NCBI RefSeq assembly: GCF_947507565.1
Contig: NC_089194.1
Span: 372,001-436,000, forward strand
Source of the DNA: Oscarella lobularis
Taxonomy: Eukaryota; Porifera; Homoscleromorpha; Homosclerophorida; Oscarellidae
DNA: 64,000 nucleotides
Reading direction: 5' to 3'
In this document: one piece after another, positions 8,734 to 22,129 of the stretch
Layout of the letters: each line of letters opens with the position of its first letter
Numbering within the stretch: position 1 is the stretch's first letter
Notes under the pieces: generated by a model
The model's input: the letters and a program-made list of their open reading frames with translations, nothing else
The model's database searches: none
Told to the model about the DNA's origin: nothing
Position numbers and translations under genes: made by a program

Positions 8734-11700
8734 CTATCTCTGATTGATATTCGTTTCTGCTCGAGTAGATCGCTCACGAAGGTACTGACACGCCTTTTGA
8801 ACTTCCCTCATTTTTTCATCGTGTTCTGAAAGAGTTCTGTCTTTTTCTATTTGCAGATCACGGACGAGCTAACAAAATGTATCGTAAAGTCCCCTTAGTA
8901 CTACCATTAATCGCAATAACTACATGTTGAGACGAGTAAAGATTATTAGCGAGATTCCTCTCCTTTCTTTGAAAAGAAGCACTTTCCTCTTCTAGGCGAC
9001 GTTGTAACTCTTGTACGAGCTGAAGAAAATCCAAAATATATCATTATCTAACACTAACACAGCTATATACCTGTTGAGACGCGCTGAGAACCTCAGCGAG
9101 ACTTTTTTTTGCCGTGAAAGCAGTATTTGTCTCTTTTCCGCCTCATCAAGACGACTTAATTTGAAGCTCACCAAGACGCTAATAAATCGTAAATAATGGC
9201 TCCGAATACAAATCTCCATACTGACCCGTTGAGACACGTCGAGAGACTCCTCTTTCAAAACAGAAGCTCGCAAAGTGGGCGAAGAACGAGAGGACTCCGA
9301 ATACTCTCTCAAAGTCGTCTCTTCTGCCAGAAAATTCCCAATCCAAAAAAAATTGCGTAAGCAAACCCTTTGCTAATGTTTTCTAACTGTGTGTGAACAA
9401 TAGAACGCCATTTTTTCGTTAGGTCACATTACTTATTAATTATCTTCTAACAATTCATTGATTGACAATTTTCACATGTTTTATCAAGACAATTAACTCG
9501 TTTGTGAATGTCTATACTCTTTAGTCAGTTTTTGACTAGCACAACGATATAATAATAAATTTCATTCATTTCTCAATAAAATCGTCTCTAATGTGATCGC
9601 AACCTCGACACTTCTCAAGACATTAAATAAATTTAATCAATTGTTTACCGCACACTTGCGTACAAGCGCAACGTAAAAAATGATTCGATGAGAACGTACG
9701 TTGTGAAATCGTTTTCTCCTTTTCATCCGCTTTACCCGTAGAAGAATTCGCCTAATGAAACTTATATACGTCACAAAATCTCATCAATGGCTTCCTTTCA
9801 TACGATGAACATATTCACAAATTTCTCTTTCATTCGTTGAAAAACTGTTTTCTCTTCTTCATCTACTGACACTGTAGAAGAAGCCGCCTACGGAAAACTC
9901 ATATCAATACGTCACAAAATCTCGTCTATGCTTCCTCCCGTTCGCTGCAAAAGTCACAAGTTTTTCTCTCTTAGAAGCTAAAATGTCTTTCGTAGAATCT
10001 CACTTTGACCTTAGCATAAATATTGCATCATTTTACAATTACAATATTCATCATTCTTTCATATCCCAAGAAAATGGCTTCCAAAAACGGCGTTCTTACG
10101 TCCTGTCAATGAATTCTTTATAATTATAGATTGCTCATAAATCAATACGTCATAGAGAGCTTCAATGTCTGCCCCAACTGAAAGCAAATATTCAAAGTGA
10201 TTCCCCCAACATGCCCAATGAAGATAAGTGTTTCCCCGCTAACAATCATTGTACTGAAATATTGTCTGGTTCATCGGATAGAAGCCACAGCCATAGCCAA
10301 GCCATTGTATTTTGATTTCCCCGCCCAGAATACTTTATTTTGTTTGACACTGTCTAACGTCCGGGAAGTAATCACCATAACAACAAATGCTGTTCTACTC
10401 TATTCATAAACTGGCGCCCATATATTTGGATGTGACGATGACTTAAACTAAACGCTTTATTGAATACCAATTTAGTTTTATGATTGACATTCAATCCCAA
10501 TCCAATGAGTAGTCGTTTAACAATTCTCTAATGACCCTCACAAGTTGCATATGCCAATGCTTCACCAAACTAAAAGCATCTCATTAGTAACAACCCCAAT
10601 GACAGTTTTACTTACGTTGCGCTCTGCATAAATATTGCATCCATTCTCAGATAAAACTTCCATCACTTCTCTATTTGAGCGGCTGAATGTAGGGGCGTCA
10701 TAGTCTTTTGATAATAATTAGAGTATTGATGCTAATAAATAAAAACCGATTGGCGAGCTTCCATGTGTGCTCCAGCTGAAATCAAATATCTTGCCATTTC
10801 AGCGTCACGTGCTATATAAAGGCAAGTTTTTCCATACTAAATACGCCGTGAGAGAATCGATGTTTTGATTTCCTGATTCGACACTACTCATCGCACCTCA
10901 TTTGTCGCTGTCTTCCACTTTTCCGGATAACGTCGAATATATGAAGACGCAGTTCTTTATCTCCGTTTCCGACAGCTGAAAGAAAGGCTAGTAGAAACGC
11001 ACGTATTCGTTAGAATCGTCGAACAGCAAAAGGAATAACGACAACTGTCGTCGCTATTCGCCATTGTGAGAGAATTCCAACTTAATGACTTCGAGGATGC
11101 GCAGTGAACCAAGACCCGTACAATGTCGTTGCCATCTCTCATACCTATGACCATACTGTAGAATTTTGAGGTGAACCCAGTGGTCATGTAGGTCCGACTG
11201 TTTATAGAGATAGATTCAATAAAATAATAGCAATTTTGTACATGCACCTCACTACGTCGAATCGGATCCGTCAGTACGCTCACTAATTTCTCATAGTCCG
11301 TAGTATGTCGAATCTTTTGAAAATCCTTCGTAGATCGTCGTTTCTTTATCGAAAACGGTCCTCGACTCGTCAACATCTTCCTCAGAGCCGAAGACGAATA
11401 CGATTTCTTCACTTTCACCCTTTAGAAGCTCTTCTTCAATTTCTTCGACGTCCCTCTCTTCTCCTCGTAAAATTCAACGAAATACTACGACTTTTCAGGC
11501 CTCTTTGAAATCGCTGCCCATTTCCGTCCAAAGTCCGAAGAAAGACGCTGCCGTTGCCACGGTAACAGTAGTAGTCGACGAGAGCGGCAAAACGACGCTT
11601 GAAATCGGAGAGAAAGTCAAATTGGTTTTGAATCGTTTTGCGCGTCCAGCCAAGGAATTCTTCCATTGTGGATTTGAAGGGCTGGAGGAGATCAGGTAGC

Positions 11701-12850
11701 GAAGTGAGAAAGACTTCAGCTGCCTTCTTTTCTACGTCTAAAACAAAAGAGAACGAGAAATATTTAAAGAGAAAGAGAACAGATCACGTGCAGAAAACTA
11801 TTTAATTACCTTCGAGTTGCTTGTTAATGTTATGCTTTCCATTTCGTCAAAATTCACGTTTGAGCATAGATTCTATTTCATTTTTGGTTTGAGGTAGCGA
11901 CAACATCAGCTGGAACAGGAAGTGAACATCTCGCGGCTGAAGTCCCGGCACTAATTCATTAAAAAGGAATGAATATGTGTAAACACTGAAATCATCTCTT
12001 CCATTTACCTCATCGTATTTTTCTCATGTAAGCGGATACAACGTATTGGAGAAGATTGGACGACTTGTCTTTCGTTTTTGACGTTCTTTAGGTTGGATAG
12101 AATGTCCAAAAAGCAAACGATTCGGCCATTCCACCTGAATTCTCAGCAAGCATTCATGTAGTTCCTTAATTAAGGCAAGAACTAAGCCCATTACAGAGCT
12201 CACGGTAGTCAAATGATGAAGAGCCTAAAACCCTCAATTAAAAAAATCAAAAAATCAACATTCATTTATTTAACCTCTAAAACGAGACGAAAATTGGCGA
12301 AATCCAGCGTTATGTCGCTCTGCTAGCAGTTTATTATGAAGAAAAGCACTAAAGACTATTTTTCAAACCCAGAAATGGTGAAGAGCTGGTAGACAAATCA
12401 TTACGGTTCTTCAAGAATCTCATCGCTTCGTTTCCCACCGCGAATATGAGCGCCAATGCGCTCCAATTCGTCGGGGTTCAAAGAGCTGGTGATACTGATA
12501 TATTTCCATAACGGATACATCAAGATTATAGACGCCTGTAGAGAAAAAAGGAGTAAATAAATAAACATTTTCAGATAGATTTTCACCCCGTAAGTGTTTG
12601 ATATCGTTCTTATTGCACAGTCTCTTTAGATTCAATAGATTTACGAGCTGCCAAAGCAATTGCCAACGATCAATACTATTAATTTCTAATTTTTACCTTC
12701 TTGGCCTTGGTTTTGTTCAGGACTGACCTAGGATCATTTCCTTTGCGGCTTTCTCAGCGAAGATTGTCTCCACTTCGTCGCAAATAATTAAACTCCAGTT
12801 TCAGTTTCGATCTGGGTGCTTCGTCACTGCTTCTACCACTGAAACAAGAA
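8734..12850 (-). pseudogene. Ankyrin-repeat and coiled-coil gene, decaying
   Basis: Read right to left. Small exons lie near 12,850-12,600, then an exon at about 12,540-12,410 (motifs LNPDELERIGAHI and GGKRSDEIL, helical, possibly death-domain-like), an exon near 11,740-11,450 and one near 11,420-10,960. Ankyrin repeats follow, near 10,830-10,740 (CLYIARDAEMARYLISAGAH), 10,690-10,610, 10,580-10,460 and 10,240-10,150 (YLHWACWGNHFEYLLSVGAD). Coiled-coil exons end the gene: one near 9,330, one near 9,180, then 9,019-8,924 (LVQELQRRLEEES) and 8,868-8,734 (LVRDLQIEKDRTLSEHDEKM), stopping at TAG. The last two exons are clean. Others carry frameshifts (near 9,140-9,170 and 10,670) or stops (10,045, 10,560). 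Ankyrin plus coiled-coil suggests an intracellular scaffold. Either it is a young pseudogene or the assembly has indels here. Confidence 0.6.
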
Positions 12851-13840
12851 ATAGAAGAAAATGAAATAAATAAATAAATTATTATTATTGATGACGCGCG
12901 CTTGCTTTTTCTTCCGCTCCATTCTTTAAAGACTCACCTTAGACCAGCACAGTCGATTCCTAGCCACCTTCGGCTTTCTTCCCTTCTACTAGCCGGCCCA
13001 CTCATTCGATTGACGTTCTAGTCCCAGGGATCACACATGAGCTGAAGTAAACAATAGGAGAGATACACAAGACGGCTAGAGACACACAGGAGATATTCGT
13101 CGTTCTTTTTAGTTCATTTGACGTTGCCTAGGAAAGTGCACGACTGCACGTGCACTCTAGATGTCACCGCTGTCACCATATCAATGCTATGTTCCTATGA
13201 AAAAGAATGAAAAATGTGAAATCAAATGTAGTCTCTACCTTCGCGCTCTCAACTTACACTAAGCTCGTATGGCACTACAATGCGTCCGAGACGGAGCTGC
13301 TCACCGCTAAGTCGATGGTGCCGATCGCGCGAGTGTCGTCGCTGAAGAAATAGCGAAGCGACTGGCGGTTTTCATCGTTTACTGAACTGTGGGGCTTGAA
13401 TGCATCCTCTGAGGCGGGTGAAAAGCAATCTAAGAGCCGGTGAACTCGACTTCTTTCTCATTCTCAGAATTTATCCGGGATAGTAGCTGTTCAACAATTC
13501 GCGTCCGAATCCGCTCCCATCGCGGCAATCGTCGGTGTTCTCGGCTATCGAATGCGTTCTCACTCGGTTTCTCTCGCCGTTTTTACGGCGAAGAGGGTGT
13601 AAACCCTTCGCGAAGGAGCAAATGACGCTGGTTTCTTCCTGTCCTCCCGGATATCAAGTGCTCTTCCACCATCCCAGCAAAACGTTTCCTCCCCCAAAGT
13701 CGATAAGCGCTCCGTGACAGCCTAAAACTACTACTCACTGCTTCGACGATGAAGTACATTACGAGCTCAGTGCCGCGTATGCATGCAGGTAGACCTGACA
13801 TCAGCCAGACAATATTAGATTTTTCCATAGTGCGAACGTA
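12590..13840. repeat. R1 repeat, full copy
   Basis: Full-length R1. The left third carries minus-strand exon-like segments (LVNLLNLK near 12,640 and SSDEAPRSKLKLEFNY near 12,830). The centre has a remnant of a plus-strand kinase tail (ATTCGATTGACGTTCTAGTC). The right half is GC-rich, is open in opposite frames on both strands (TATCCGGGATAGTAG, GGTGTAAACCCTTCGCGAAG) and ends at AATATTAGATTTTTCCATAG. Here R1 runs straight into the ankyrin/coiled-coil gene, suggesting that R1's exon-like part is the 5' end of that gene family. Confidence 0.75.
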
Positions 13841-14167
13841 CAACAACAATTCACGTCGACGTCAAAGAGAAGTTGGGCTGTCTCATTGACCGAAATGTCG
13901 ATGAAACAGCGAGAACGAGCGAGGAGTGTCTTTGCGTTAACCAGTGGCAATAATGCGCGAATGCAAAGTTTTTGCAGACAATGAAGCAACACAAAAACAA
14001 CACCGAGCAGCGCAAGTGACACAAAATAATCAGAAGAGATAAGACTACCTCGTGATTCACAAAACTTCAAACCCTTGTCGTTGAAGTTCCTGCCTTGGCG
14101 TTAGTGCTTGAAACACTAAAACTGAAAAAGAAATTAAACAAAACGTCCCCCCAAGTTTCAGACAAAA

Positions 14168-17100
14168 CTACCCGTATTTTTCCTTATTCTTTCTCTCCCT
14201 GAAAACTAAAACAACAACAAGAAGAATTACGCCTAGCACCGCAAGGACAATAACAGAAGAAGAGACAGGAATCCAAAGAGCAACACCAGACTCTAAAATA
14301 GTGTTGTGATATTGGCTGAGAAAAAGAAAACTTCAAACCTTGGTTGGTCGAAACCGACTGATCACAAAAACTTCCCGCAAAGCCTTCATCGCACGAGCAG
14401 ACGTTGGCATCCGTGCAGCGACCATGATCAGAACAGTTGTCCAAACAAACAGGTAAAGAGCAGTCTGAACCGCTGTAGCCTTTGTCACAGGAGCATTTAT
14501 CTGGAGCAACGCACTGCCCCTTGCCGGTACAGTTACCGGGACATAAAGGAGTAGAACAGTCGTCACCGGAGAATCCTGTAAAGCACGTGCAACTGTTAGG
14601 GCCAGAGCAGATTCCGTTGCCAGTACAGTTCCCAGGACAAACAATGTTGGAGCAGTCGGAACCGGAGTAAAAATCGTAGCAAGAGCACTCGCCAGGATTG
14701 ACACAGACTCCGTTGCCGGAACAGTTATTATAGCAGAGTGGAACTGAACAGTCGACACCGGAGTAATCGATAGAGCATGTGCAGACGTTTGGAGCAGTGC
14801 AAATGCCGTGGCTTGAACAGTTTCCAGAGCAGAAAGCCAGAGAACAGTCAGAACCGTAATAGGAATCGGAGCAAGAGCACTCGTTAGGATTAACGCAGAT
14901 TCCATTGCTCGAGCAGTTATTGGAGCATAACGGTATAGAGCAGTCGACACCGGAGTAATCGATAGAGCATTTGCAGACGTTTGGGGCAGTGCAAATGCCG
15001 TGGCTTGAACAGTTTCCAAAGCAGAAAGCCTGAGAACAGTCAGAACCGTAATGGGAGTTGTAGCAAGAGCACTCGTTAGGATTAACGCAGACTCCATTGC
15101 TCGAGCAGTTATTGGAGCATAACGGTATAGAGCAGTCGACACCAGAGTAATTGACAGAGCATGTACAGACGCCCGGAGCTGAGCAAATACCGTGACCTGA
15201 GCAATTGCTTAGAGAAGTGCATATCGGCTCAGTGCAAAGAGAACCGGTCCAACCTATTTGGCAGAAACAGGTCCATTTATCAAGGCAGAACCCGTTAACT
15301 AAAGAATAAGTTCAAAATTACCAAACAATACTTGTTCAGCGGCTCTGATTTTGTTAACCTTTATTTTGGCACAAATCGCCAAAGTAGTCCAGATTACAAT
15401 CACAGACGCCTGGTCCCACACATTTTCCGCGGCCGTTGCATTGAAGTGAATTATTTTCTGAAAAACATGTAGGAACGTCGCAAGCGGGACCAGTCCAGTT
15501 AGTGCTGCAATTGCACGAATCAAAATCAGCGCATACCCCATTACCTACAGAAACGTTACAGAAAATTGGTCACCTACGATTGACTCCATTATGTACCTGA
15601 ACAATAGCTGAACGTTTCACAAGAAGGCTGACTGCAGTCTTGTCCTGTCCATCCAGAATTGCACTCGCAAAAAAATGCATCCTTGCATTTTCCTTGCGCT
15701 GAACAGCCGCCCGGGCACAAAGGATAAAGGCAAGACGCACCAGCATATCCATCATAGCACGAGCACCTAGAAGGAGATAAACAGATTCCATTTCCGCTGC
15801 AATTTCCAAGAGAAGGACATTCGATTTTTGAAGAGCAATTAGGCAATGAGTAGCCATCGGTGCATCGGCACTGATTCGGACTTACACATAACCCATTTGA
15901 CGAGCAGTTTCCAACATCATGGCATGTTGGAACGTTGCAGCTGCTTCCCGAAAATCCCGCAAAGCAGTCACAAGTTCCATTTGCGTTGCACTGACCGTTG
16001 CCTAAACAAGAGAACTAACTCACAGAGCTAATATAGACAAGTATTCGCACCAGAACAATTTTGCAAGTTTTCACAAGTGGGAACCGAACAATCATCTCCT
16101 CCCCAGTTAGGATCGCATAGGCATTTATCGCCTTCGAGACAAACCCCGTGACCCGAGCAGCGATTAGGCACAGAACAGACGATCTTTTGGTTACAACTAG
16201 GCCCGGTGTAGCCTGGACTACAAAGACACTCATCGACTCCTGTGCACCGGCCGTGAAGAGGCGAGGTGCAATTAGCCACGCCTGAGCATGTAGCTGTGTA
16301 AAAAAATTAGCTAAAACTACTTGCTGATGCGTAGTAATTAATTCACCTTTAGTGCACAGTTTCTGATTAATGACGTAACCAAGAAGGCACTCGCAAAAGC
16401 CTTCCCTACATCTGCTGTTTTCTGGGCAATCGTCGCAACCGCCTAAACGCGTAAACGCTAGAGAAACACACGAAGACATATAGGTCACATATTACTAACC
16501 TCGACTGCAGTCATCGCCCTTCCAAAGGCCAGAGCAATGACAAGTCCCGTTGTCGCACTCGCCGCGATTTTGACAGTCGTTAGGACATTTTCCTTTTAAT
16601 AAGAAGTTTAAAAACTAGAACTCGCTGCTTGGCCCAACGCGGCATTACCCAAGTCAAAAGCAGTTTGATCAGCAAAAGATGAGTCTCCTGTTACTACTAT
16701 GTCTAGAACACAGTCGTCGAAAAATTCATCAGCCAAGCCTTTAGCTTTACACATAGATTTTGCTCTCTACAAAAATATTATTGGAATTACGGTTGATATC
16801 GTAAAGAAAAAGCAAACATTAATCGTCGAAGAGCTGTAATCCGAAAGGTCGTAGCGAGGTACATGATGAGGATCAAAATAATCTGAAGACTTGAGATCTG
16901 AAGGATAAAAGTTTGAACTGTTCCAAGACCATACAGCACCTGCTGTAAGTGGAAACGATTTGACTTTCCCTAAAAATTATTTTATAAAAAATCAAGCAAA
17001 GTAATAAAATCTAATGCCTAACAGGAATCGCCAAAATATGCAGCATTTTGATATAGAACCCCAGTTGAATCAGTCATGTCGTTATTAACATTGCCGTCAA

Positions 17101-20100
17101 ATATGCCGCAAAGTCCTTTGGTTTTATGCAGAAGAGCAACAGAGGCACCCACGGCAAAGCTAAGATGTTGACGGCGTAAATTAGAGCTATAGGCAGCTTC
17201 AACTGTAAGAGTCTCTCCGTTTCGGAATTGAAAGCGATACGTATAAGTTGATGAAAAGTTTGAATACAAAGTTACACCTGCCGCAACAACTGTTCTGTTA
17301 CCCGAAGAAAATGACTGTAACCTGCGGTTGATTCTGAAACAAACCACGAGCTTTAATGCATGCTGATTACGAAAGCGCATACGTACCGCAGTGTAGGTGG
17401 TCTATTTTGTCCCGATGAATCACCGATAGAAACAATTGTGACAACACTTCCACCTACGTTCACTGCAACTGCTCCAAGTAACGATGTTTTTCGGTACTCA
17501 AAGAAACCGAGCTGGTACCCGAAATCATTCTCGCGACTTACGCAGCCCCAAAAAACTCCTATGCCAAAATAGTCGTACTCTAGTCCTGCAAAAACAGTTA
17601 TTGAAATCACTGATGAATTGAAAAGGCTGTAAAAACTTACCATCTAATGTCCGAAGATGAGGATCACCAAACACAAAAGCCGGCAAAAAGTCTGTGCAGC
17701 ACTGACCTCGCCAAAAAAAGGAACAATCGCACCTGTTTGAACCGTCTCTCTGTCGTTTACAAGTGCCGAAAGTTCCACAATGATTAGCACAACCGCAGTC
17801 AAGCAAGTCGCATGCGTCGCCAGTATATCCCTTTTCACAGATACAAGTGCGGCAATCAGTCGCTGGATCTCTTTGGCCGTGTACACAACCTTTGTCAACT
17901 TTCGGTTCTACATGACTTCTTTGTTGGGAAAATTTCCTGGTACCCTCTTTAGGAAGATCAGGCAATTTACCATCGTTTGTTTTGGTAGCGCCTCTTCCGT
18001 TGTAGCAATAATACCATCGAAGGGCTCGTTTGCACACCTCTACGCCAATTCCATCTGAGCAGTCGTCGTTGTAATTGAATTTAAGATTTTTACCACACCT
18101 ATCACTTAACTTGGTGCTCCTGGCGGACGAAGCAAGTTTTAGTCGAGCAAATAGAACGTTGATTAAAGGATTAAAAAGATCTTCTGGTGTTGTTTTAGTC
18201 AAATCAATGTTCATCTTTTGTTTGAAAACTTCGTTCCGCTCCCTAAACACCTTTTGGCCGGATCTCTTCATGAAGTCGCAGTAGAATGACAAATCAACCT
18301 GCCATAATCCTAGCCCTCCGACATTTCTATACTTATTCAAAACCGTGCCGTCCTTGTTGCAATATGGCGGGTGAATTTTTGAAATATCGCGAAAAGTCTT
18401 TTTGTCTTTTCCAAAGTTAGACTCGACAGAGGCAATATCCTTTAGAAGGCTATCTTCATCAGGACTTAAGTCCACAAGTAGTTCACTAGAAAGTCGAATG
18501 GCGTCGTTTATAGCTCCTTGTGTTGCTAATTTTGAACCCAACAGGTTTATTATGTTATGACCATCTGAGGACGAAAAAATTTTGAGAAAAACACGTAAAA
18601 AACCAAGCACTTACCGCATCGATAAGAAGTAAATGGTAAAATTTTTTCCTCGTTTTGATTGTCTAAAAAAAGCAATGAAATATTTAGCAATTTCTGCAGG
18701 TTAAAATAAAGAAAGCAATTTATTTAAAGCTTGCATAGAAAACTTATACCAAAATATGTAGTCTTTACACGTTGAAGAAATTTTAAATACCTAAGGCAAA
18801 AGATCTTACCCCGTCTGTTCCTTCCACTTCCTTGCAATAGCAGCCTTTTCTCCATGGAAAGCAACGGAACTCCGAAAGGACACTTTTCTTCATTCCACGT
18901 AGGACAAACATTTGGGTTTTCACGGGTAAAGCAGCTTCCATAGTTTTTACATAAGGCTTCAGATGCTTCGCAGTATTGAAAACTTCCAGGTCCTTTAGCA
19001 GCCAGACGCTGATCGTCGAGACAATCCTCACAGTCTACGAGCGAAACCTGATCAGAACAGGAAGTGGCAGAAGCGTCATAACCGTCGCCAACAAAAATCT
19101 GACAGCTGTAATATAAGTATGACTGACAAACGACATTTGGATCAGTTGGACCACCTCCACTACCCGAGAGGCATCTCTGAGTAGAATCACACCATCCACA
19201 GCCAATAACTTTTGTGCATGTTGCACATGAGCTGTGCACCGAGCACTTATCCACAGAACAAGCCGGTCCTTCCCATCTGGAGTAGCAGAGACATGTGTTT
19301 GGTTGAACGCATTCGCCGTGATTAGAGCAACTAGCGTGATTGTAGCAAGCGGGTTCAGAACACGACTCACCCAGCCAACCAAATCTGCAGCTGCATAGAT
19401 TACCTAAGCAAACACCATTACCGCTGCAATTGTATGGGCAGCTAGTTTCGCCGCTTGGTAGATAGCAAGTGTGCTTGTTTGGAGCCAAAACTTCTCCGGC
19501 CGGACAGCTGCAATTATAGGAGCCGTTTTTTCTCTTAGTGCAAAACACCTGACATGACCCCTTTCCGCCGTTCGCAGCACAAGGATTGTTATTGACTTTT
19601 CCTGTTGACGCACAACAAAAACCCGCTTATTAAGCTCACGTTTTAATTAACAGAATGCTTACCGGCTGTAAAAAACCACGTTTTCTCAGGTAGGCCTCTA
19701 AACGGAGCTCCAGACTGACCACAAGCCTGCAAACCTACGACAACCCCGTAGTCCAACGTGATAAAGTGAATCATCTCTGGAACTAGTTCAACTGAAGAAG
19801 GCAGATAAAATGTTAGTTTTCTTTCTAATACAAGCACTGCTGGAGAAGCAGACGAATCCAATGTAGCTAGGAGCCTCGAAGACGCCGATGGTAAATCATT
19901 GGTCGCTGTGACATTGGTGCTATACAGCCGTATGTACTTCGAAACTGTAGGCCGTTTGATCTTGAGCCGAGAACACCATATCGCATAAACGATTAAAACA
20001 ACAATATTGGAAAGTACCTCTTGATTGAAAGCTATTGAAAACTTTTTTTGGTAAACGTTGACTAATCTATTGCCGGGGCTAAAACTTCCTGTGACAAACT

Positions 20101-21834
20101 CAGGAGGATTAGCTAACAAAAGCAGGCGTGAACAAGACAATAAAATGCAGACTGGTTTATACCTCCTGCCAGTAACGTAATACAACGAAGACTTGTCGAA
20201 ATTCTAAAGTGAAAAACTTTATAACACGTGGCCAACATATAGCGACTGCGTACAAGCCAACTTACCCTTTGAGGTCAGTCACACTAAAACAAAAAGTGTG
20301 TACGCCGTTCTGGGACGAAGTCGGCGTCCACTTCACGTCGAAGTACTTGTTAGGATGAGTACCTAAAACTGGAGAAGAGCGCTGAAGCCCCAAAGGAGCG
20401 ATCAGCATCACTTCTCCAACACTGGGAAAGAGTAAGTATACAGCTTTCACGCATAACCATTACTGCAAGTAACTTGCCTGGCACCAGCATCTTCGACAAC
20501 CTCAATTCTGGCAGAATACGTTTCGTTTGGTTTAAGCGTCACGCATTCACCTTCAGAAATAGTAGAATCAGCAAAACGAACGCCAGCTCCACACTTTGTT
20601 CCGTTAGCCTTAGCCGTAACATTAATAAGAAACTGAAGAGGCACTTGACTCAAAGGAGCTGCAGACACCAACGCAGGATCACCGAAGTCCTCAAGTGTTA
20701 AAGCTACTGCATAAACGCCAATAGTAGACGCTGAAAAATGCAGAACGCAGGGGCTCTACAAGAACAATCAATTTTATCGGCCAAAATTTTATGTATTACC
20801 TTACAGGATCAAGTGTAGAGAGCGGTATTTCGCCACAAACACCTCCGCACTCGTTGAATCCTTTAGCCCAACGGCATTTAACGGTGTCGCCATCTGGGTC
20901 ATTGGTAAGCACTGGAAGAGAGTAAGAACAGTGCTGTTGAAGTTGGAATACAGGAGACGTTGCAGAAATGGGCGACGAATTGACTTTCTTCGTGTCGCGA
21001 CGAACAGCCAAATTTACTGACGTGGCAAGCACGTAATAAGGATCCTTCACGGTTACTCCAATCAAATTGTTAATCCAGGCAATATCAAGAAATCTTAAAT
21101 TCAGAATAGTAAAAGAATCATATGATTTTAAATGAATAGCTTACCTAACTGTGAAAGGCCCGTTTCCAACAAATTGGTACTCGAACGTGTTTTCTCCTTG
21201 CGTCCAATCTTCAGACGCACTGTAACTAGTACAGTAGAATTGAGATCGCGCAAGCCTATAATTACGGTACGCGCAACCGGAAGCGCAAACCCAATAATCG
21301 TCAGTTGTTGTCTCTCCGCGAAGTGGACGAGAGGAAATAGTAGAATTGTCACAATAGAAATACCCGGAATGCGACCTTCTCCAAGCCAATTTGAATAAGA
21401 ATTCAACCTATAACCAAAAACAGTGACCTTCCTGCCGGCTTCAACTGCAGAGTACTTTGTAGAGAGAAGAGGGAAAAAAGGAAAATGCCTACGCACATAT
21501 ATACGTAGATAAGGATAAAAATTTACGTATTTAATTAACTTGGCTGCCACGTCACGGTGACGAAAGCGGACAGGCATGCAGATTCACGTGATATCACGTT
21601 TACTCAATTAATTAGCAGAATCGCAGTGCCTGCAGGGATGCATCGATCATTTTCCGCGTTTCTCTAGACAGGCCACTCTGCGACTGAAGTTTAGTAGTAG
21701 CAAATAACCTTTCCTGGAACTTTATCGTCCGCTTTCCACGATATAGTTCCTCCACGAAAATGCGACCCGGAAACACAGCAGAGAAGTATGAAAAGAGGCA
21801 GAAAAAAAAACACCAGGTGACGCGTACGAGACAT
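14168..21834 (-). CDS. Single-pass receptor with VWD and EGF repeats (VWDE-like layout)
   Basis: Many exons joined by eye. Exon 1 is 21,834-21,709: signal peptide, then HFRGGTISWK. Exon 2 is 21,407-21,145 (YFYCDNSTISS). Exon 3 is 21,093-20,800 (NDPDGDTVKCRWAKGF), exon 4 is 20,753-20,451 and exon 5 is 20,421-20,266 (WTPTSSQNGVHTFCF). More N-terminal module sequence (FITLDYGVVVGLQACG) precedes EGF modules and a PSI-like segment (CGWCDSTQRC) at about 19,610-18,810. A helical segment at 18,560-17,900 is followed by a VWD domain at about 17,680-17,020 (FGDPHLRTLDG, GLCGIFDGNVNND). An EGF array at about 16,600-14,340 is followed by one transmembrane exon at 14,292-14,168 and a short basic tail ending KNKEKYG. 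The exons read open and in phase wherever checked. The extracellular plan resembles metazoan VWDE-like or matrix receptors; the function is unknown. A GTAGTT after TACGG could instead splice to extra sequence down to about 13,800. Confidence 0.85.
14749..15132 (-). repeat. 192-bp in-frame tandem duplication of two EGF modules
   Basis: The start of the unit (CAGTCGACACC on the plus strand) recurs at 14,749, 14,941 and 15,133, an exact 192-bp period, i.e. 64 codons or two EGF-like modules. The two units are nearly identical in DNA, so the expansion is recent or kept similar by conversion. It lies inside the EGF array of the receptor gene. Confidence 0.85.
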
Positions 21835-22129
21835 TCTCTAGGCGCGAGAAGTGACTCAGACGTCGAAAGTGCCTGTGAACGAAGAAACAGAAGCAAGGAA
21901 GACCTAGCTGGCGTGGCCGTTTAAAATTTGGTTAACTAGATTATACCAATGGGCCAATGCTAGCACGCCTATTGATTGAGTATTCAGATGACCCGTATAA
22001 AAGGAAAAAGCTCTGAGCACCTTCACGACCAAAAAAATAAAATTAACGTGAAAGGAGATGCTAAGCGGTAGTTTATACTCGACGACTGTCGATCCAGAGC
22101 CAGGAATGCCAAAATAACTTTAAAAATGC

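Noticed and set aside
14333-15142. 269-residue minus-strand ORF rich in Ala/Thr/Ser/Leu
   Set aside because: It is an out-of-frame reading of the EGF repeats. The true frame gives regularly spaced cysteines.
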